DNA of 64,000 nt from CBDFHB01 sp965250115. Its GTDB lineage: Bacteria; Acidobacteriota; Vicinamibacteria; Marinacidobacterales; SMYC01. The notes under the pieces were generated by a model that worked only from the letters and a program-made list of their open reading frames with translations, was not told where the DNA came from and did no database searches. The translations under genes and the position numbers were made by a program. Location: positions 3,968,001 through 4,032,000 of the forward strand of contig CBDFNJ010000002.1 in assembly GCA_965250115.1 (NCBI GenBank), written 5' to 3'. Below, one piece after another: positions 6,854 through 15,931 of this stretch. Within the stretch, counting starts at the first letter, position 1; every line of letters begins with the position of its first letter.

Positions 6854-8155
6854 ATGAAGAAGTCCACATTACTCGGTCTGGGACTCGTCCAGCTCGCCTT
6901 CGCCGGTCTCGCCGCGCGTTTCGTCGGCCGCGAGACGACCTACCCGCTCTATCTCGTCTCCTATTTGTCGATGGGAGTGGTTTGGCTCATCGCAAGCTAT
7001 CGCGTGCTCGGCGGAAGAGGCGCCACTCGTTTCGGCCTTCCAATCGTGATGACCTTCGCGGTTCTCATGCGGGCCCTCTTCCTGCCGACTACCCCCGTCC
7101 TTTCCGACGACATCTTCCGATACGTCTGGGACGGCAGGGTTCAGCATGCGGGCATCAACCCATACGTCTACGCTCCCGACGCCGAGGAGCTCATCTCGCT
7201 GCGGGACGAGCAATACGAACGCATCAACAACAAAGAAATTCCCACCATCTATCCCCCACTGATGGAAATAGCGTTCTTCCTCGTCACCGGCGTCTCCGAG
7301 AGCGTCTTCTGGATGAAGGCTTTCTTCGTGCTGATCGATTTCGGCCTCATGGCCCTCCTCGCGGGTTTTCTGCACTCGCTGGGACTCGAGCGCGAAAGAG
7401 TTGTTCTTTACGCTTGGTGCCCGCTCCCCATCGTCGAGGTCGCAGCGAGCGGGCACAACGACGTGCTGGGGGCGGCCTTGCTGATGGCGGCGATTTGGGC
7501 GGTTCGACGCCGGAGGGGCCTCCTCTCGATGTTCCTTCTCACGCTTTCCGGTCTCGCCAAGATCGTCGGGCTCGCCCTCGCGCCGCTCTTCTTGCGCTTT
7601 ACCGGTTTCCGCGCCTTCGTCTGGGCGCCAGCGCTCACGCTCCTGATCTTCGCTTCACCCTACGCAGGGGCTGGCACTTTGGCGTTTCGAGGTCTCCATC
7701 AATACACGACCCGATGGCGGGGCAACGACAGTTTGTTCCACGTCTTCTACGCTCTGACCGACTCGCTCGACGCGGCGAAGCTCATCGTGGCCGTCCTCTT
7801 GGTCACGCTCGTAATGACACTCGTCTCCCTGCGAGCTGCACCTCTGCCGGGCGCCTACCTCACGGTCGGAGCCATCCTCATGCTGACCACGACCGCCCAC
7901 CCCTGGTATCTACTCTGGATCGTGCCTTTCCTGCCGATCTTCCCGACGGCCTCGTGGATGTTTCTCACGCTGAGCGTCGGGCTCTCCTACCACTCCGCCT
8001 ACCTCGCGACTCCCGGCCAGCCCTGGGAGGACGTCACCTGGGTCAAGCTCCTGGAGTACGTACCTTTCTACGGCCTTTTAGTCTTTGGCGTTTTGCGGTC
8101 GTTCCGCAGTGATCCCGGTTCAGCTCGCCGTTTCCTGGGCTTTTCGCTAGACTGA
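6854..8155 (+). CDS. Polytopic membrane glycosyltransferase, MptA/B or GT87-like
   Basis: 433 residues with about ten to twelve hydrophobic segments. The first periplasmic loop contains LSDDIFRYVWDG and AGINPYVYAP, characteristic of polyprenol-phosphate-mannose-dependent mannosyltransferases and related GT-C enzymes, with the catalytic acidic pair likely in SDD. HPWYLLWIVPF in a late segment is also typical. Start ATG 6854 (MKKSTLL) leaves 35 bp to the divergent glycosyltransferase start. Predicted to add sugars to a lipid-linked or envelope glycan outside the membrane; donor and acceptor unknown. Confidence 0.8.
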   Translation: MKKSTLLGLGLVQLAFAGLAARFVGRETTYPLYLVSYLSMGVVWLIASYRVLGGRGATRFGLPIVMTFAVLMRALFLPTTPVLSDDIFRYVWDGRVQHAGINPYVYAPDAEELISLRDEQYERINNKEIPTIYPPLMEIAFFLVTGVSESVFWMKAFFVLIDFGLMALLAGFLHSLGLERERVVLYAWCPLPIVEVAASGHNDVLGAALLMAAIWAVRRRRGLLSMFLLTLSGLAKIVGLALAPLFLRFTGFRAFVWAPALTLLIFASPYAGAGTLAFRGLHQYTTRWRGNDSLFHVFYALTDSLDAAKLIVAVLLVTLVMTLVSLRAAPLPGAYLTVGAILMLTTTAHPWYLLWIVPFLPIFPTASWMFLTLSVGLSYHSAYLATPGQPWEDVTWVKLLEYVPFYGLLVFGVLRSFRSDPGSARRFLGFSLD

Positions 8156-8164
8156 CGCGGAACC

Positions 8165-8914
8165 ATGACGCCCGAGCGGCTCCGCACAGTCCTTTCGTCT
8201 CTCCAGGCAGGAGACAAGAGTATCGAGGAAACCATCGAGACCCTCCGCCACATCGACTTCGAGGACGTCGGATTCGCCAAGATCGATCACCACCGAAGCC
8301 TCAGGCGGGGTTTTCCGGAGGTCATCTTCGGGCCGGGCAAGAGCCCCGAGCAGGTCACCCTTATCGCAGCGAAGATGGCAAAGCAAGGTCATACCGTGCT
8401 CGTCACGCGCACTACGGAGGAGGTCTACGAGAAAGTGGCTTCCGAGCTTAGAGACGCGGAATGGCACGCGACCCCCCGGGCGATCGTCGTGAGGCAGCGC
8501 GAGCACGCTCACGGTGGACCCGCCGCGGTGCTCTCGGCCGGGACCTCAGACGTCCCCGTGGCCGAGGAGGCCGCCCTCACGGCGGAGCTCATGGGAAGCG
8601 AGGTCGAGCGTTTGTTCGACGTCGGGGTCGCGGGCCTGCACCGTCTGTTATCCCATCGGGACGTCCTGGCTCGAGCCGAGGCCCTTGTCGTCGTAGCCGG
8701 GATGGACGGAGCTCTGCCCAGCGTGGTCTCGGGGCTCACCGACGTGCCAGTCATCGCGGTGCCGACGAGCGTGGGCTATGGAGCGAGTTTCTCCGGCATC
8801 TCAGCGCTACTGGCGATGCTGAACAGCTGCTCTCCGGGTGTCTCGGTCGTGAATATCGACAACGGTTTCGGCGCCGGCTACCTCGCCGGGCTTTTGACCC
8901 GCAAGCGCTCGTAG
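8165..8914 (+). CDS. larB: Nickel-pincer cofactor biosynthesis protein LarB (orphan)
   Basis: 249 residues matching LarB, which carboxylates and hydrolyses nicotinic acid adenine dinucleotide to start the nickel-pincer nucleotide pathway. Visible are the AIR-carboxylase-like core with GTSDVPVAEEAA, AGMDGALPSVV and PTSVGYGASF, and the C-terminal NIDNGFGAG. It lies 9 bp after the membrane glycosyltransferase gene. No larC, larE or larA is present in the window, so partners must be elsewhere or absent. Confidence 0.93.
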   Translation: MTPERLRTVLSSLQAGDKSIEETIETLRHIDFEDVGFAKIDHHRSLRRGFPEVIFGPGKSPEQVTLIAAKMAKQGHTVLVTRTTEEVYEKVASELRDAEWHATPRAIVVRQREHAHGGPAAVLSAGTSDVPVAEEAALTAELMGSEVERLFDVGVAGLHRLLSHRDVLARAEALVVVAGMDGALPSVVSGLTDVPVIAVPTSVGYGASFSGISALLAMLNSCSPGVSVVNIDNGFGAGYLAGLLTRKRS

Positions 8915-8938
8915 GCCGCGCCGTTGACGTCCCTGAAG

Positions 8939-8969
8939 TTGGCTGGTGGGTTTCGCCGCGTGCTATCAT
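8939..8969 (+). promoter_or_regulatory. Possible sigma-70 promoter of mutS2-dnaG-rpoD
   Basis: TTGGCT (8939-8944) and TATCAT (8964-8969) with a 19-bp spacer lie about 90 bp before the mutS2 start, within the 143-bp gap after larB. Both hexamers match the consensus only partly and the spacer is long, so this is a weak candidate. Confidence 0.3.
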
Positions 8970-9057
8970 AGCCGGTTGCGCTCAGCTCGAGAGTCTTGCT
9001 GTGGCCGTCCCAGGTAGAACAGAGCATAAGGAGCCTGGCGGCCTCCGCCCGGTGTCG

Positions 9058-11484
9058 ATGAACGTAAGCCGCAGTGCCGAGAACGTATTGGAGTTCGACA
9101 GAATAAGGGAGGCCCTCGCGAGCCTCACTGAGAGCTCACTCGGCGCCCACCAGGCTCTGAATCTCATCCCTTCCGCTGACGCCCAAGCGGTCGAACGGGC
9201 GCTTTCCGAAACGAGCGAGGCCCGCCGACTCCATGAGGGCGGCGAAGGACTCCCCCTTTCCGGTCTTCCCGACATTCAGGAGGTCGTCAATACGCTCGGC
9301 ATCGAGGGGCGGGCGCTCGACGTTCCGAGCTTCATCGCACTCGCGCGTCTTTCAGCGATCGCGACGACCTGCAAAAAGCTCCTCGGCGCGGGAGAGGGCG
9401 AGTTGCCTCTGCTCGCGGCCAGAGGTGAGGCTCTCCCGAATCTAGAGACGCTCGAGAAGGCGATCCGCAGGATCATCGACGTCGAGGCCGTGGAAGTCCG
9501 CGACGATGCCTCGAAAGCACTCGGTCGAATCCGATCCCAGGCCCGCCGATTGCGCGCACGGGTCGAGCGCCTACTCGAGACCACCCTGGCTTCGAGGGAC
9601 AACGCCAAGATTCTGCAGGAGGCCATCGTCACGACGCGCAACGGAAGACCGGTGATACCAATCAAAGCCGAGTGCCGTTCGCTATTTTCCGGCATCGTGC
9701 ACGGGGCCTCGGCGAGCGGTGCGACTATTTTCGTCGAGCCCTTCGCGGCTGTTGCGCTCGGCAACGAGCTCGCCGTGCTGCGAGACCGAGAGGCCGAGGA
9801 GCTGCGCCGCATTCTTCTGGAGCTGACGGAGCGTACCTCTGCGCGGCACGGCGAGCTTGAAGGCGCTTCGGGCATGCTCGCCGAGCTCGACCTCATCCAA
9901 GCCAAAGCGCGGTTCGCGGAGCTCAGTGGAGCGGCCGCGCCTAGCTTGACGACGGAGCCCGAGCTCCGCGCGGTGGAGGCCCGGCATCCGCTGCTGATCC
10001 CCGCGATCACGGAGCGGTGTGGTCTGAGGCGGCCCGAGAGCGAGCCCGTTCCAACCAGCTTCCGGCTATCCGGCGGAGTGAGGGCGCTTGTTTTCACGGG
10101 GCCAAACACCGGGGGTAAGACGGTGGCGCTGAAGACCGCCGGACTGCTCGCCCTCATGGTGCAATCGGGACTCCATATCCCCGCCAGGTCCGAGAGCAAC
10201 TTCACCGTGTTCCGGTCGGTCTTCGCGGACATAGGCGACGACCAATCCATTGGCTCCTCGCTTTCGACGTTCTCGGCGCATCTCGCGAAGGTCGTCGCCA
10301 TGGACGAGGGGCTCGAGCTACCGGCGCTCGTCATCATGGACGAGGTCGGAACGGGAACCGATCCCGCCGAAGGAGGCGCACTCGGAACGGCGCTCGTAGC
10401 GCACTTCCTCGCGCGAGGCGCTCTCGTCCTCGCTTCGACCCATCACGGGATGCTGAAAGCCTTCGCGCTCACGACCGAGGGGGTCCAGGCGGCGTCGTTC
10501 GAGTTTGACCCCAAGACCTACGCTCCCACCTTCCGAATCTCGGAGGGTGCGGCCGGCAGGAGCCTCGCCTTCGAAATGGCGGAGCGGCTCGGCCTGGCTC
10601 CGGAGATCGTGGCTCGAGCGAGACAGCTTCAAGGTGAACGAGAGCGCCAGGTCGGCGAGCTCGTCGAGCGACTCGAGGCCGATACGGCCGAGGCGGGGGA
10701 GGAGCGCCGGCGTCTCGAGCGAGAGAGGCGACGAGCCTCGGAAGCACGCGCCCGGATCGAGGCCGAGGAAGACGAGACTCGTCGCGAGAGGACCAGACAC
10801 GTCGCCTCGTTCCGAGACTCCCTCGAAGACGAGCTCGACAACACCCGGCAGGCGTTGCGCGAGCTCTTGTCGCAAGCCAAACGAACCATCTCCGAAGTCG
10901 AAGCTTCGAGAAACGAGCAGCGCAGCCGGCTCGCCGAGCTGGAGAAGCACGTGACCGAGGAGATTGAGCGCGCGACCGCACCTCTCAGGACGAGGCTCGA
11001 GGCGGTGAGTCCGGCGTCCGCAAGCGAGCCGAGCGGCGAGGTGCTCGCAGTCGGCTCCCGCGTCGTCGTGAGCTCGTTCGGACTGGAAGGACAGATCGTC
11101 CGTCTCCTTGGTGAAGAGGCGGAGGTCATCGTCCGCGACAAGAAGTTCCGATTGCCGCTGTCGGGGCTCGAAGCCTTGGCCGAGGAGCAAGGCACGACAC
11201 GACCCGGCTCACCGGGCAGGGACCGGGAGATCCGTCCGGAAAGCAAACTCGTCCCGAGCGAGCTCAACCTGGTAGGATGCACTGTCGAACAAGCCATCGA
11301 AAAGGCCGACAAGTTTCTGGATGATGCCGCTTTGAGCGAGCATCGGGAGGTACGGCTGATTCATGGCCATGGGACGGGGAGATTGCGAAAAGCCTTGAGG
11401 GAGTGGCTTTCCGGCCATCCCCTCGTGTCGAAACTCGCGACCGAGAACCGAGACGGCGTGACCGTCGTAGAGCTCAACGACTGA
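9058..11484 (+). CDS. mutS2: Endonuclease MutS2 (MutS family ATPase with Smr domain)
   Basis: 808 residues from the ATG at 9058. N-terminal clamp/core region, then the ATPase with Walker A GPNTGGKT at about residues 345-353 and MDEVGTGTDP Walker B, a long charged coiled coil (roughly 520-660), and a C-terminal Smr nuclease domain with LIHGHGTGRLR. MutS2 acts on branched DNA or, in some bacteria, on collided ribosomes; it does not do mismatch repair. The frame stays open far upstream into larB, but family similarity begins at the chosen start. The stop is 1 bp before dnaG. Confidence 0.95.
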   Translation: MNVSRSAENVLEFDRIREALASLTESSLGAHQALNLIPSADAQAVERALSETSEARRLHEGGEGLPLSGLPDIQEVVNTLGIEGRALDVPSFIALARLSAIATTCKKLLGAGEGELPLLAARGEALPNLETLEKAIRRIIDVEAVEVRDDASKALGRIRSQARRLRARVERLLETTLASRDNAKILQEAIVTTRNGRPVIPIKAECRSLFSGIVHGASASGATIFVEPFAAVALGNELAVLRDREAEELRRILLELTERTSARHGELEGASGMLAELDLIQAKARFAELSGAAAPSLTTEPELRAVEARHPLLIPAITERCGLRRPESEPVPTSFRLSGGVRALVFTGPNTGGKTVALKTAGLLALMVQSGLHIPARSESNFTVFRSVFADIGDDQSIGSSLSTFSAHLAKVVAMDEGLELPALVIMDEVGTGTDPAEGGALGTALVAHFLARGALVLASTHHGMLKAFALTTEGVQAASFEFDPKTYAPTFRISEGAAGRSLAFEMAERLGLAPEIVARARQLQGERERQVGELVERLEADTAEAGEERRRLERERRRASEARARIEAEEDETRRERTRHVASFRDSLEDELDNTRQALRELLSQAKRTISEVEASRNEQRSRLAELEKHVTEEIERATAPLRTRLEAVSPASASEPSGEVLAVGSRVVVSSFGLEGQIVRLLGEEAEVIVRDKKFRLPLSGLEALAEEQGTTRPGSPGRDREIRPESKLVPSELNLVGCTVEQAIEKADKFLDDAALSEHREVRLIHGHGTGRLRKALREWLSGHPLVSKLATENRDGVTVVELND

Positions 11485-11485
11485 G

Positions 11486-13240
11486 ATGGCTTCGATTCCG
11501 CAAGATTTCATCGATCTCGTGCGCGGCTCGACGGACGTCGTGAGTCTCGTCTCTCAATATGTGCCTTTGAAACCGTCGGGCAAGAGCTTCAAGGGGCTGT
11601 GCCCTTTCCACAGCGAGAAGACGCCGTCCTTTCACGTAAACCCGGAGCGTCAGATTTTTCACTGCTTCGGGTGCCACGAGGGAGGCGATGCCTTCAAATT
11701 CCTCATGCTCTACGACAAGCTCTCCTTCGTCGAGGCCATCGAGCAGCTCGCGGGGCGCGCGGGGCTAAAACTGCCTCGACTCTCCGGGCAGGGCAAGCGG
11801 GAGGAAGAGGAGCGGACTTCGCTCCTGCGGCTCCAGGCCGAGGCGGCCGACTTTTTCAAAGAGCGGCTGAAGACGTCAACCGAGGGCACCAAAACGCTCG
11901 ATTACCTGGAGCGGCGCGGTCTCACGCGCGAGACCGTCGAGAGCTACGGTCTAGGACTCGCCCCCGACCAGTGGAGCAGCCTCCTCGATCACTTGACCCG
12001 GCGGGGCGCGCGGCCGGAGCTTCTGGAGCGCGCCGGTCTGGCCGTGCCCAGGAAGAGCGGTCAAGGCCACTACGACCGCTTCCGCAACCGCCTCATGATC
12101 CCGATTCACGGCGAGTCGGGAAAGATCGTTGCCTTCGGTGGACGTATTCTCGACGACGGCCAGCCCAAGTACCTGAACTCGCCCGAAAGCCCCATCTACA
12201 ACAAAAGCGGGGTCTTGTACGGTTTTCACCGCGCCAAGGAGGCCATTCGGAAGGAAGGCTTCGCGATCCTCATGGAGGGCTACACGGACTGCCTCCAGGC
12301 CTATCAGGCCGGGATCGGCCATCCGGTTGCGAGTTGCGGGACGAGCCTCACGAGCGCTCACGCGCGTCTCCTCCGACGGTATACCGACAGGATCGTCGTG
12401 AACTTCGATCCTGACGTCGCCGGACAACGGGCGGCGCGGCGCAGCATCGACCTGCTGCTCGAGGAGGGTTTCGATGTCAAGGTGCTCACCTTGCCGGACG
12501 GGCAGGATCCGGACAGCTTCATTCGAGGCCACGGAGCCGAAGCCTACAGGAAGCTCCTCGCGGAACCAGCGGGTTTCGTAGACTTCTTGATCCGGGAGGC
12601 CTCAAAGCGCTACGATGTGCGTGCACCCAGGGGCAAGGCCGCCTTTTTGGACGAGGTCTTGCCAGTGCTTGGGAAGATACCGAACCGAGTGGAGCGAGTC
12701 GGCTACGTAGGCCCCCTCGCGGAGCACGCCGGCATCACGGACGGAGCCGTCCTTGAGGAGCTAAGGCGTCACGTCGAGACCAAAGCCCACCGGTTCCGAC
12801 TCCCGACCGCCGAGGTTGCTGCGATCAAATTGGCGGAACGGGAGCTCATCCGTTGGATTCTGACGAGTCCGAAGGGGAGCTCGGTCCTCGATGAAGTCGA
12901 GGACGAAGACTTAGAAGGACTCGCCACGGCTCCAATTTTGAGGGCGATGAAGGAAGTAGCCGATTCGAGCGAATTGACGACAGAGAGACTCCTGGACCGC
13001 CTGGAGTCCGATACGCTCAAGAAGCAGTTGACGCGTATCGTCATGGAGCCATCCCCTCTCGGCCCGAGGCAGAATCCGCGCGATTGCCTCAACGGCCTCA
13101 GAAAAGAGCGCTGGCAGCGCCAACTCTCGCGCCTACGAGCCGAGCTCGCTCGGGGTGCGGACGACGACAACCTAACCGCCGAGATCCTTTCCCTGGCTCG
13201 GCGGATCGAAACGTTGGGAAGGGTAGAGACGAGAGCATGA
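11486..13240 (+). CDS. dnaG: DNA primase
   Basis: Synthesises RNA primers for replication. The 584-residue protein has the N-terminal zinc-binding domain (C39, H42, C60, C63 in CPFH and CFGC), the RNA polymerase domain with a Toprim fold (MEGYTDCLQA and NFDPDVAGQ), and a C-terminal helicase-interaction region. It begins 1 bp after mutS2 and overlaps rpoD by ATGA, giving a macromolecular-synthesis operon in which mutS2 takes the place of rpsU. Confidence 0.97.
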   Translation: MASIPQDFIDLVRGSTDVVSLVSQYVPLKPSGKSFKGLCPFHSEKTPSFHVNPERQIFHCFGCHEGGDAFKFLMLYDKLSFVEAIEQLAGRAGLKLPRLSGQGKREEEERTSLLRLQAEAADFFKERLKTSTEGTKTLDYLERRGLTRETVESYGLGLAPDQWSSLLDHLTRRGARPELLERAGLAVPRKSGQGHYDRFRNRLMIPIHGESGKIVAFGGRILDDGQPKYLNSPESPIYNKSGVLYGFHRAKEAIRKEGFAILMEGYTDCLQAYQAGIGHPVASCGTSLTSAHARLLRRYTDRIVVNFDPDVAGQRAARRSIDLLLEEGFDVKVLTLPDGQDPDSFIRGHGAEAYRKLLAEPAGFVDFLIREASKRYDVRAPRGKAAFLDEVLPVLGKIPNRVERVGYVGPLAEHAGITDGAVLEELRRHVETKAHRFRLPTAEVAAIKLAERELIRWILTSPKGSSVLDEVEDEDLEGLATAPILRAMKEVADSSELTTERLLDRLESDTLKKQLTRIVMEPSPLGPRQNPRDCLNGLRKERWQRQLSRLRAELARGADDDNLTAEILSLARRIETLGRVETRA

Positions 13241-14967
13241 CGGAGGAAACCCGGATCGGTAATCTCGCCATCGAGGAGAAGTATGACGAGGTCAAAGCCC
13301 TCATCACCCTGGGCAAAGAGAAAGGCTACCTGCTCTTTGACGAGGTGAACGATATGTTGCCATCGGAGGTGAGCTCCTCCGAAGAGCTCGACGAGCTCTT
13401 TGACGCCTTCGGCAGCGCCGGAATCGATATCGTCGAGTCCGAAGAGAAGTACAAGGAGCTCAAGGCCAAAGGCCTGACTGGTCTCGGGAAACAGGGTCGG
13501 GACGTCGAACTCGACCTGACGCCGGGCGCGCTCGAAAAGACGAACGATCCCGTTCGCATGTACCTCCGCGAAATGGGAACCGTGCCCCTCTTGACGCGGG
13601 AGGGCGAAGTCGAGATCGCCAAGCGCATCGAGCGCGGAAAGAATAACGCTACGAGGGCCGTCACCCGAACCATCGTCGTGGCCAATGAGGTCATCGCGGT
13701 TCGTGATGTTCTCAAGGCGGGCGAAGTCAACCTTCGCGACATCATCCGCGTGAACGAAGAGGAGCTCACCGAGCAGAAGCTCGAGAACCATCGCAAGAAG
13801 ACCATCCTTGCCATCGACAAGGCCGAGAAGGCCTTCAAGGCCTACAAGACCTATGGAAAGCGTTTCGTCAAGCTCAAGAAGCGGTCCAGAAGCTTTATCA
13901 AGGGAAAGTGGAAGCTCGCGCGGCTGCGTGTCCATCTCGCCTATCGAGTCCGCGCCGTCGATTTCACGGAGAATTTCAGATCCCGGATGCGCGAGCGAAT
14001 CCACAGCGGAGTCGAGACCGCCCGGACGCTCGAGCGCAAGATGACTCGATACGAATCGAAGTTGGGTGGTGTGAAGGGTCGTGGCAAGGCGAAGGACGAG
14101 GAGCGGGCACGATTCCGCACCGAGATTCGAAAGTGCCGAAGCGAGCTCCGCTCTCTCCAGGAAGACTATGAGGCCTCCGCGAGCGAGCTCAAGCGCTCTC
14201 TCGAAAAGATCCGTGAGGGGGAAACAGCCGCCCAACAGGCGAAGACGGAGCTCGTGGAGGCGAATCTTCGACTCGTCGTCTCGATCGCCAAAAAATACAC
14301 GAATCGCGGTCTGCAGTTTCTCGACCTCATCCAAGAGGGCAACATCGGCTTGATGAAGGCAGTGGACAAGTTCGAGTACCGACGCGGGTACAAGTTCTCG
14401 ACCTACGCGACATGGTGGATTCGCCAAGCCATCACGCGTGCCATCGCCGACCAAGCCCGTACGATCCGTATCCCAGTCCACATGATCGAGACCATCAACA
14501 AGCTCATCCGCACGTCGCGGAGCCTGGTCCAGGAGTACGGCCGCGAACCGACCTCGGAGGAGATCGCGAAGCGAATGGACATCCCCGTCTCGAAGGTTCG
14601 AAAGGTCCTCAAGATCGCCCAGGAGCCCATTTCGCTGGAAACTCCCATTGGCGAGGAGGAAGACAGCCACCTCGGAGACTTCATCGAGGATCGCGGTGTC
14701 GTGTCTCCCGCCGAGCAGGTCATCAATACGAATCTCAAGGAAATGACGGAGGCCGTCCTCAAGACACTGACTCCCCGGGAGGAAAAAGTCATCAAGATGC
14801 GCTTTGGTGTAGGCGACGGGAGCGAGCACACTCTCGAAGAAGTGGGACAGAACTTCGCCGTGACCCGGGAGCGCATTCGTCAGATCGAGACCAAGGCGCT
14901 CCGCAAGCTTCGGCATCCTTCGCGGAGTCGCAAGCTGAAGGCGTTTCTCGAAGGATCGAGGATCTGA
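13237..14967 (+). CDS. rpoD: Primary RNA polymerase sigma factor (sigma-70)
   Basis: 576 residues from the ATG that overlaps the dnaG stop. Region 1.1-like N-terminus (LFDEVNDML), region 1.2 (DPVRMYLREMG), a non-conserved Lys/Arg-rich insert of about 200 residues, then region 2 (NLRLVVSIAKKYTNRGLQFL; FSTYATWWIRQA), region 3 (RIPVHMIETINK) and region 4 with the -35-binding helix-turn-helix (TLEEVGQ, VTRERIRQIE). All regions of a housekeeping sigma factor are present. Earlier open frame (to 13084) lies inside dnaG and is rejected. Confidence 0.97.
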   Translation: MTEETRIGNLAIEEKYDEVKALITLGKEKGYLLFDEVNDMLPSEVSSSEELDELFDAFGSAGIDIVESEEKYKELKAKGLTGLGKQGRDVELDLTPGALEKTNDPVRMYLREMGTVPLLTREGEVEIAKRIERGKNNATRAVTRTIVVANEVIAVRDVLKAGEVNLRDIIRVNEEELTEQKLENHRKKTILAIDKAEKAFKAYKTYGKRFVKLKKRSRSFIKGKWKLARLRVHLAYRVRAVDFTENFRSRMRERIHSGVETARTLERKMTRYESKLGGVKGRGKAKDEERARFRTEIRKCRSELRSLQEDYEASASELKRSLEKIREGETAAQQAKTELVEANLRLVVSIAKKYTNRGLQFLDLIQEGNIGLMKAVDKFEYRRGYKFSTYATWWIRQAITRAIADQARTIRIPVHMIETINKLIRTSRSLVQEYGREPTSEEIAKRMDIPVSKVRKVLKIAQEPISLETPIGEEEDSHLGDFIEDRGVVSPAEQVINTNLKEMTEAVLKTLTPREEKVIKMRFGVGDGSEHTLEEVGQNFAVTRERIRQIETKALRKLRHPSRSRKLKAFLEGSRI

Positions 14968-15004
14968 CGTAGGACGAAGGAGATTTCCAAAAGAACGACA
15001 AGCC

Positions 15005-15081
15005 GGGCCCATAGCTCAGTTGGTTAGAGCCACCGGCTCATAACCGGTCGGTCCTAGGTTCGAGTCCTAGTGGGCCCACCA
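15005..15081 (+). tRNA. tRNA with CAT anticodon (tRNA-Ile2 or elongator tRNA-Met)
   Basis: 77 nt with a 7-bp acceptor stem (GGGCCCA/TGGGCCC), D arm (AGCTCAGTTGGTTAGAGC), anticodon loop CTCATAA in a GC-rich stem, TTCGAGTCC T arm, discriminator A, and an encoded CCA end. The anticodon CAT reads AUG, or AUA if lysidinylated by TilS. The loop context GCTCATAAC is often seen in tRNA-Ile2, so isoleucine is at least as likely as methionine. It sits 37 bp after rpoD and is probably cut from the same transcript. Confidence 0.95.
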
Positions 15082-15158
15082 GTACGATGCGAAGAAGGAA
15101 ACACAGGAAGATGCCCGGTCCGATGCGGCCGAGAGCCCGAGAAGTGGCGACTTCCATC

Positions 15159-15189
15159 AAGGTGCCCCGACGGGGCACCTTTTTTTTTT
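15159..15189 (+). terminator. Rho-independent terminator after rpoD-tRNA
   Basis: Perfect 8-bp stem GGTGCCCC/GGGGCACC with the 3-nt loop GAC, flanked by A residues and followed by ten T. It closes the mutS2-dnaG-rpoD-tRNA unit 17 bp before the next gene. It is the clearest intrinsic terminator in the window. Confidence 0.95.
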
Positions 15190-15205
15190 GTTATTTGAGG
15201 TTTAA

Positions 15206-15931
15206 ATGAAGTCCGACATCTTCAATCTAGTGAAGCTCCAGGAGCTCGATGACGCGATTCGAGGCCTGGAATCGAGGCTCTCGAAGATACCGAAAGAGAT
15301 ACAGGCGCTCGAGAAAAAGATCGCGATGGAGCGGGCGAACTTGAAAACTGCAGAAGATCGACTCACCAAGGCCCAGAAGCAGCAGAGGGCTCATGAGGGA
15401 GAGCTCTCGTCCACGGAGGAAAAGCGCTCGAAATTCCAAGACCAGCTCATGAAAGTCAAGACCAATGAAGAATATCGGGCGATGCAAAAGCAGATCGAAG
15501 CCTCCACGCAGGAGGTTGGGCGCACCGAAGAAAAGATCCTGATCGGCATGGATAGCCTCGAGGAGCTCGCACAAGAGCGTAGCGCGCGCGTCCAGGAGCT
15601 CGAGAAAGGCCAGAAGGAAGTTGCCGTCATGGAGAAGGAGCTGAAGGATGAGGAGGCGAAGCTCCAGGCGGAGCGCGCGAGCCGAATCGAAGCTCGCGAA
15701 AAGCTCCTAGAAATGATCCCCGAGGAGCTATTCGGCCAGTACCACAAGATCGCTGGGACCCGTGGCGGTGTCGCGATGGCCGCCGCAGTCGACGAAAGAT
15801 GTCAGGTCTGCATGGTGCGTATGCGTCCTCAGGTCTTCAATGAGATACGAATCGGAGATGTCCTCCATCACTGCGACAGCTGCAAACGAATACTCTATTT
15901 CGCGGAGACGGAAGGAGCGCCCGCTACTTGA
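15206..15931 (+). CDS. Coiled-coil C4 zinc-ribbon protein (CdsZ/DUF164-like)
   Basis: 241 residues: a long coiled coil (about 15-175) followed by a C-terminal zinc ribbon with CQVC (near 198) and CDSC (near 223) and the phrase MRPQVFNEIRIG typical of the family. Members are widespread in Gram-negative and other bacteria, and in Chlamydia (CdsZ) one acts with a type III secretion ATPase; a general role is unproven. It follows the terminator, so it starts a new unit, and its last 8 nt overlap the convergent pgeF gene. Confidence 0.85.
   Translation: MKSDIFNLVKLQELDDAIRGLESRLSKIPKEIQALEKKIAMERANLKTAEDRLTKAQKQQRAHEGELSSTEEKRSKFQDQLMKVKTNEEYRAMQKQIEASTQEVGRTEEKILIGMDSLEELAQERSARVQELEKGQKEVAVMEKELKDEEAKLQAERASRIEAREKLLEMIPEELFGQYHKIAGTRGGVAMAAAVDERCQVCMVRMRPQVFNEIRIGDVLHHCDSCKRILYFAETEGAPAT

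Noticed and set aside
8461..9057. N-terminal extension of mutS2 into larB
   Set aside because: Open by composition only; MutS2 similarity starts at 9058.
12769..15012. 747-codon minus-strand open frame
   Set aside because: Antisense to dnaG and rpoD, which have full family matches on the plus strand.
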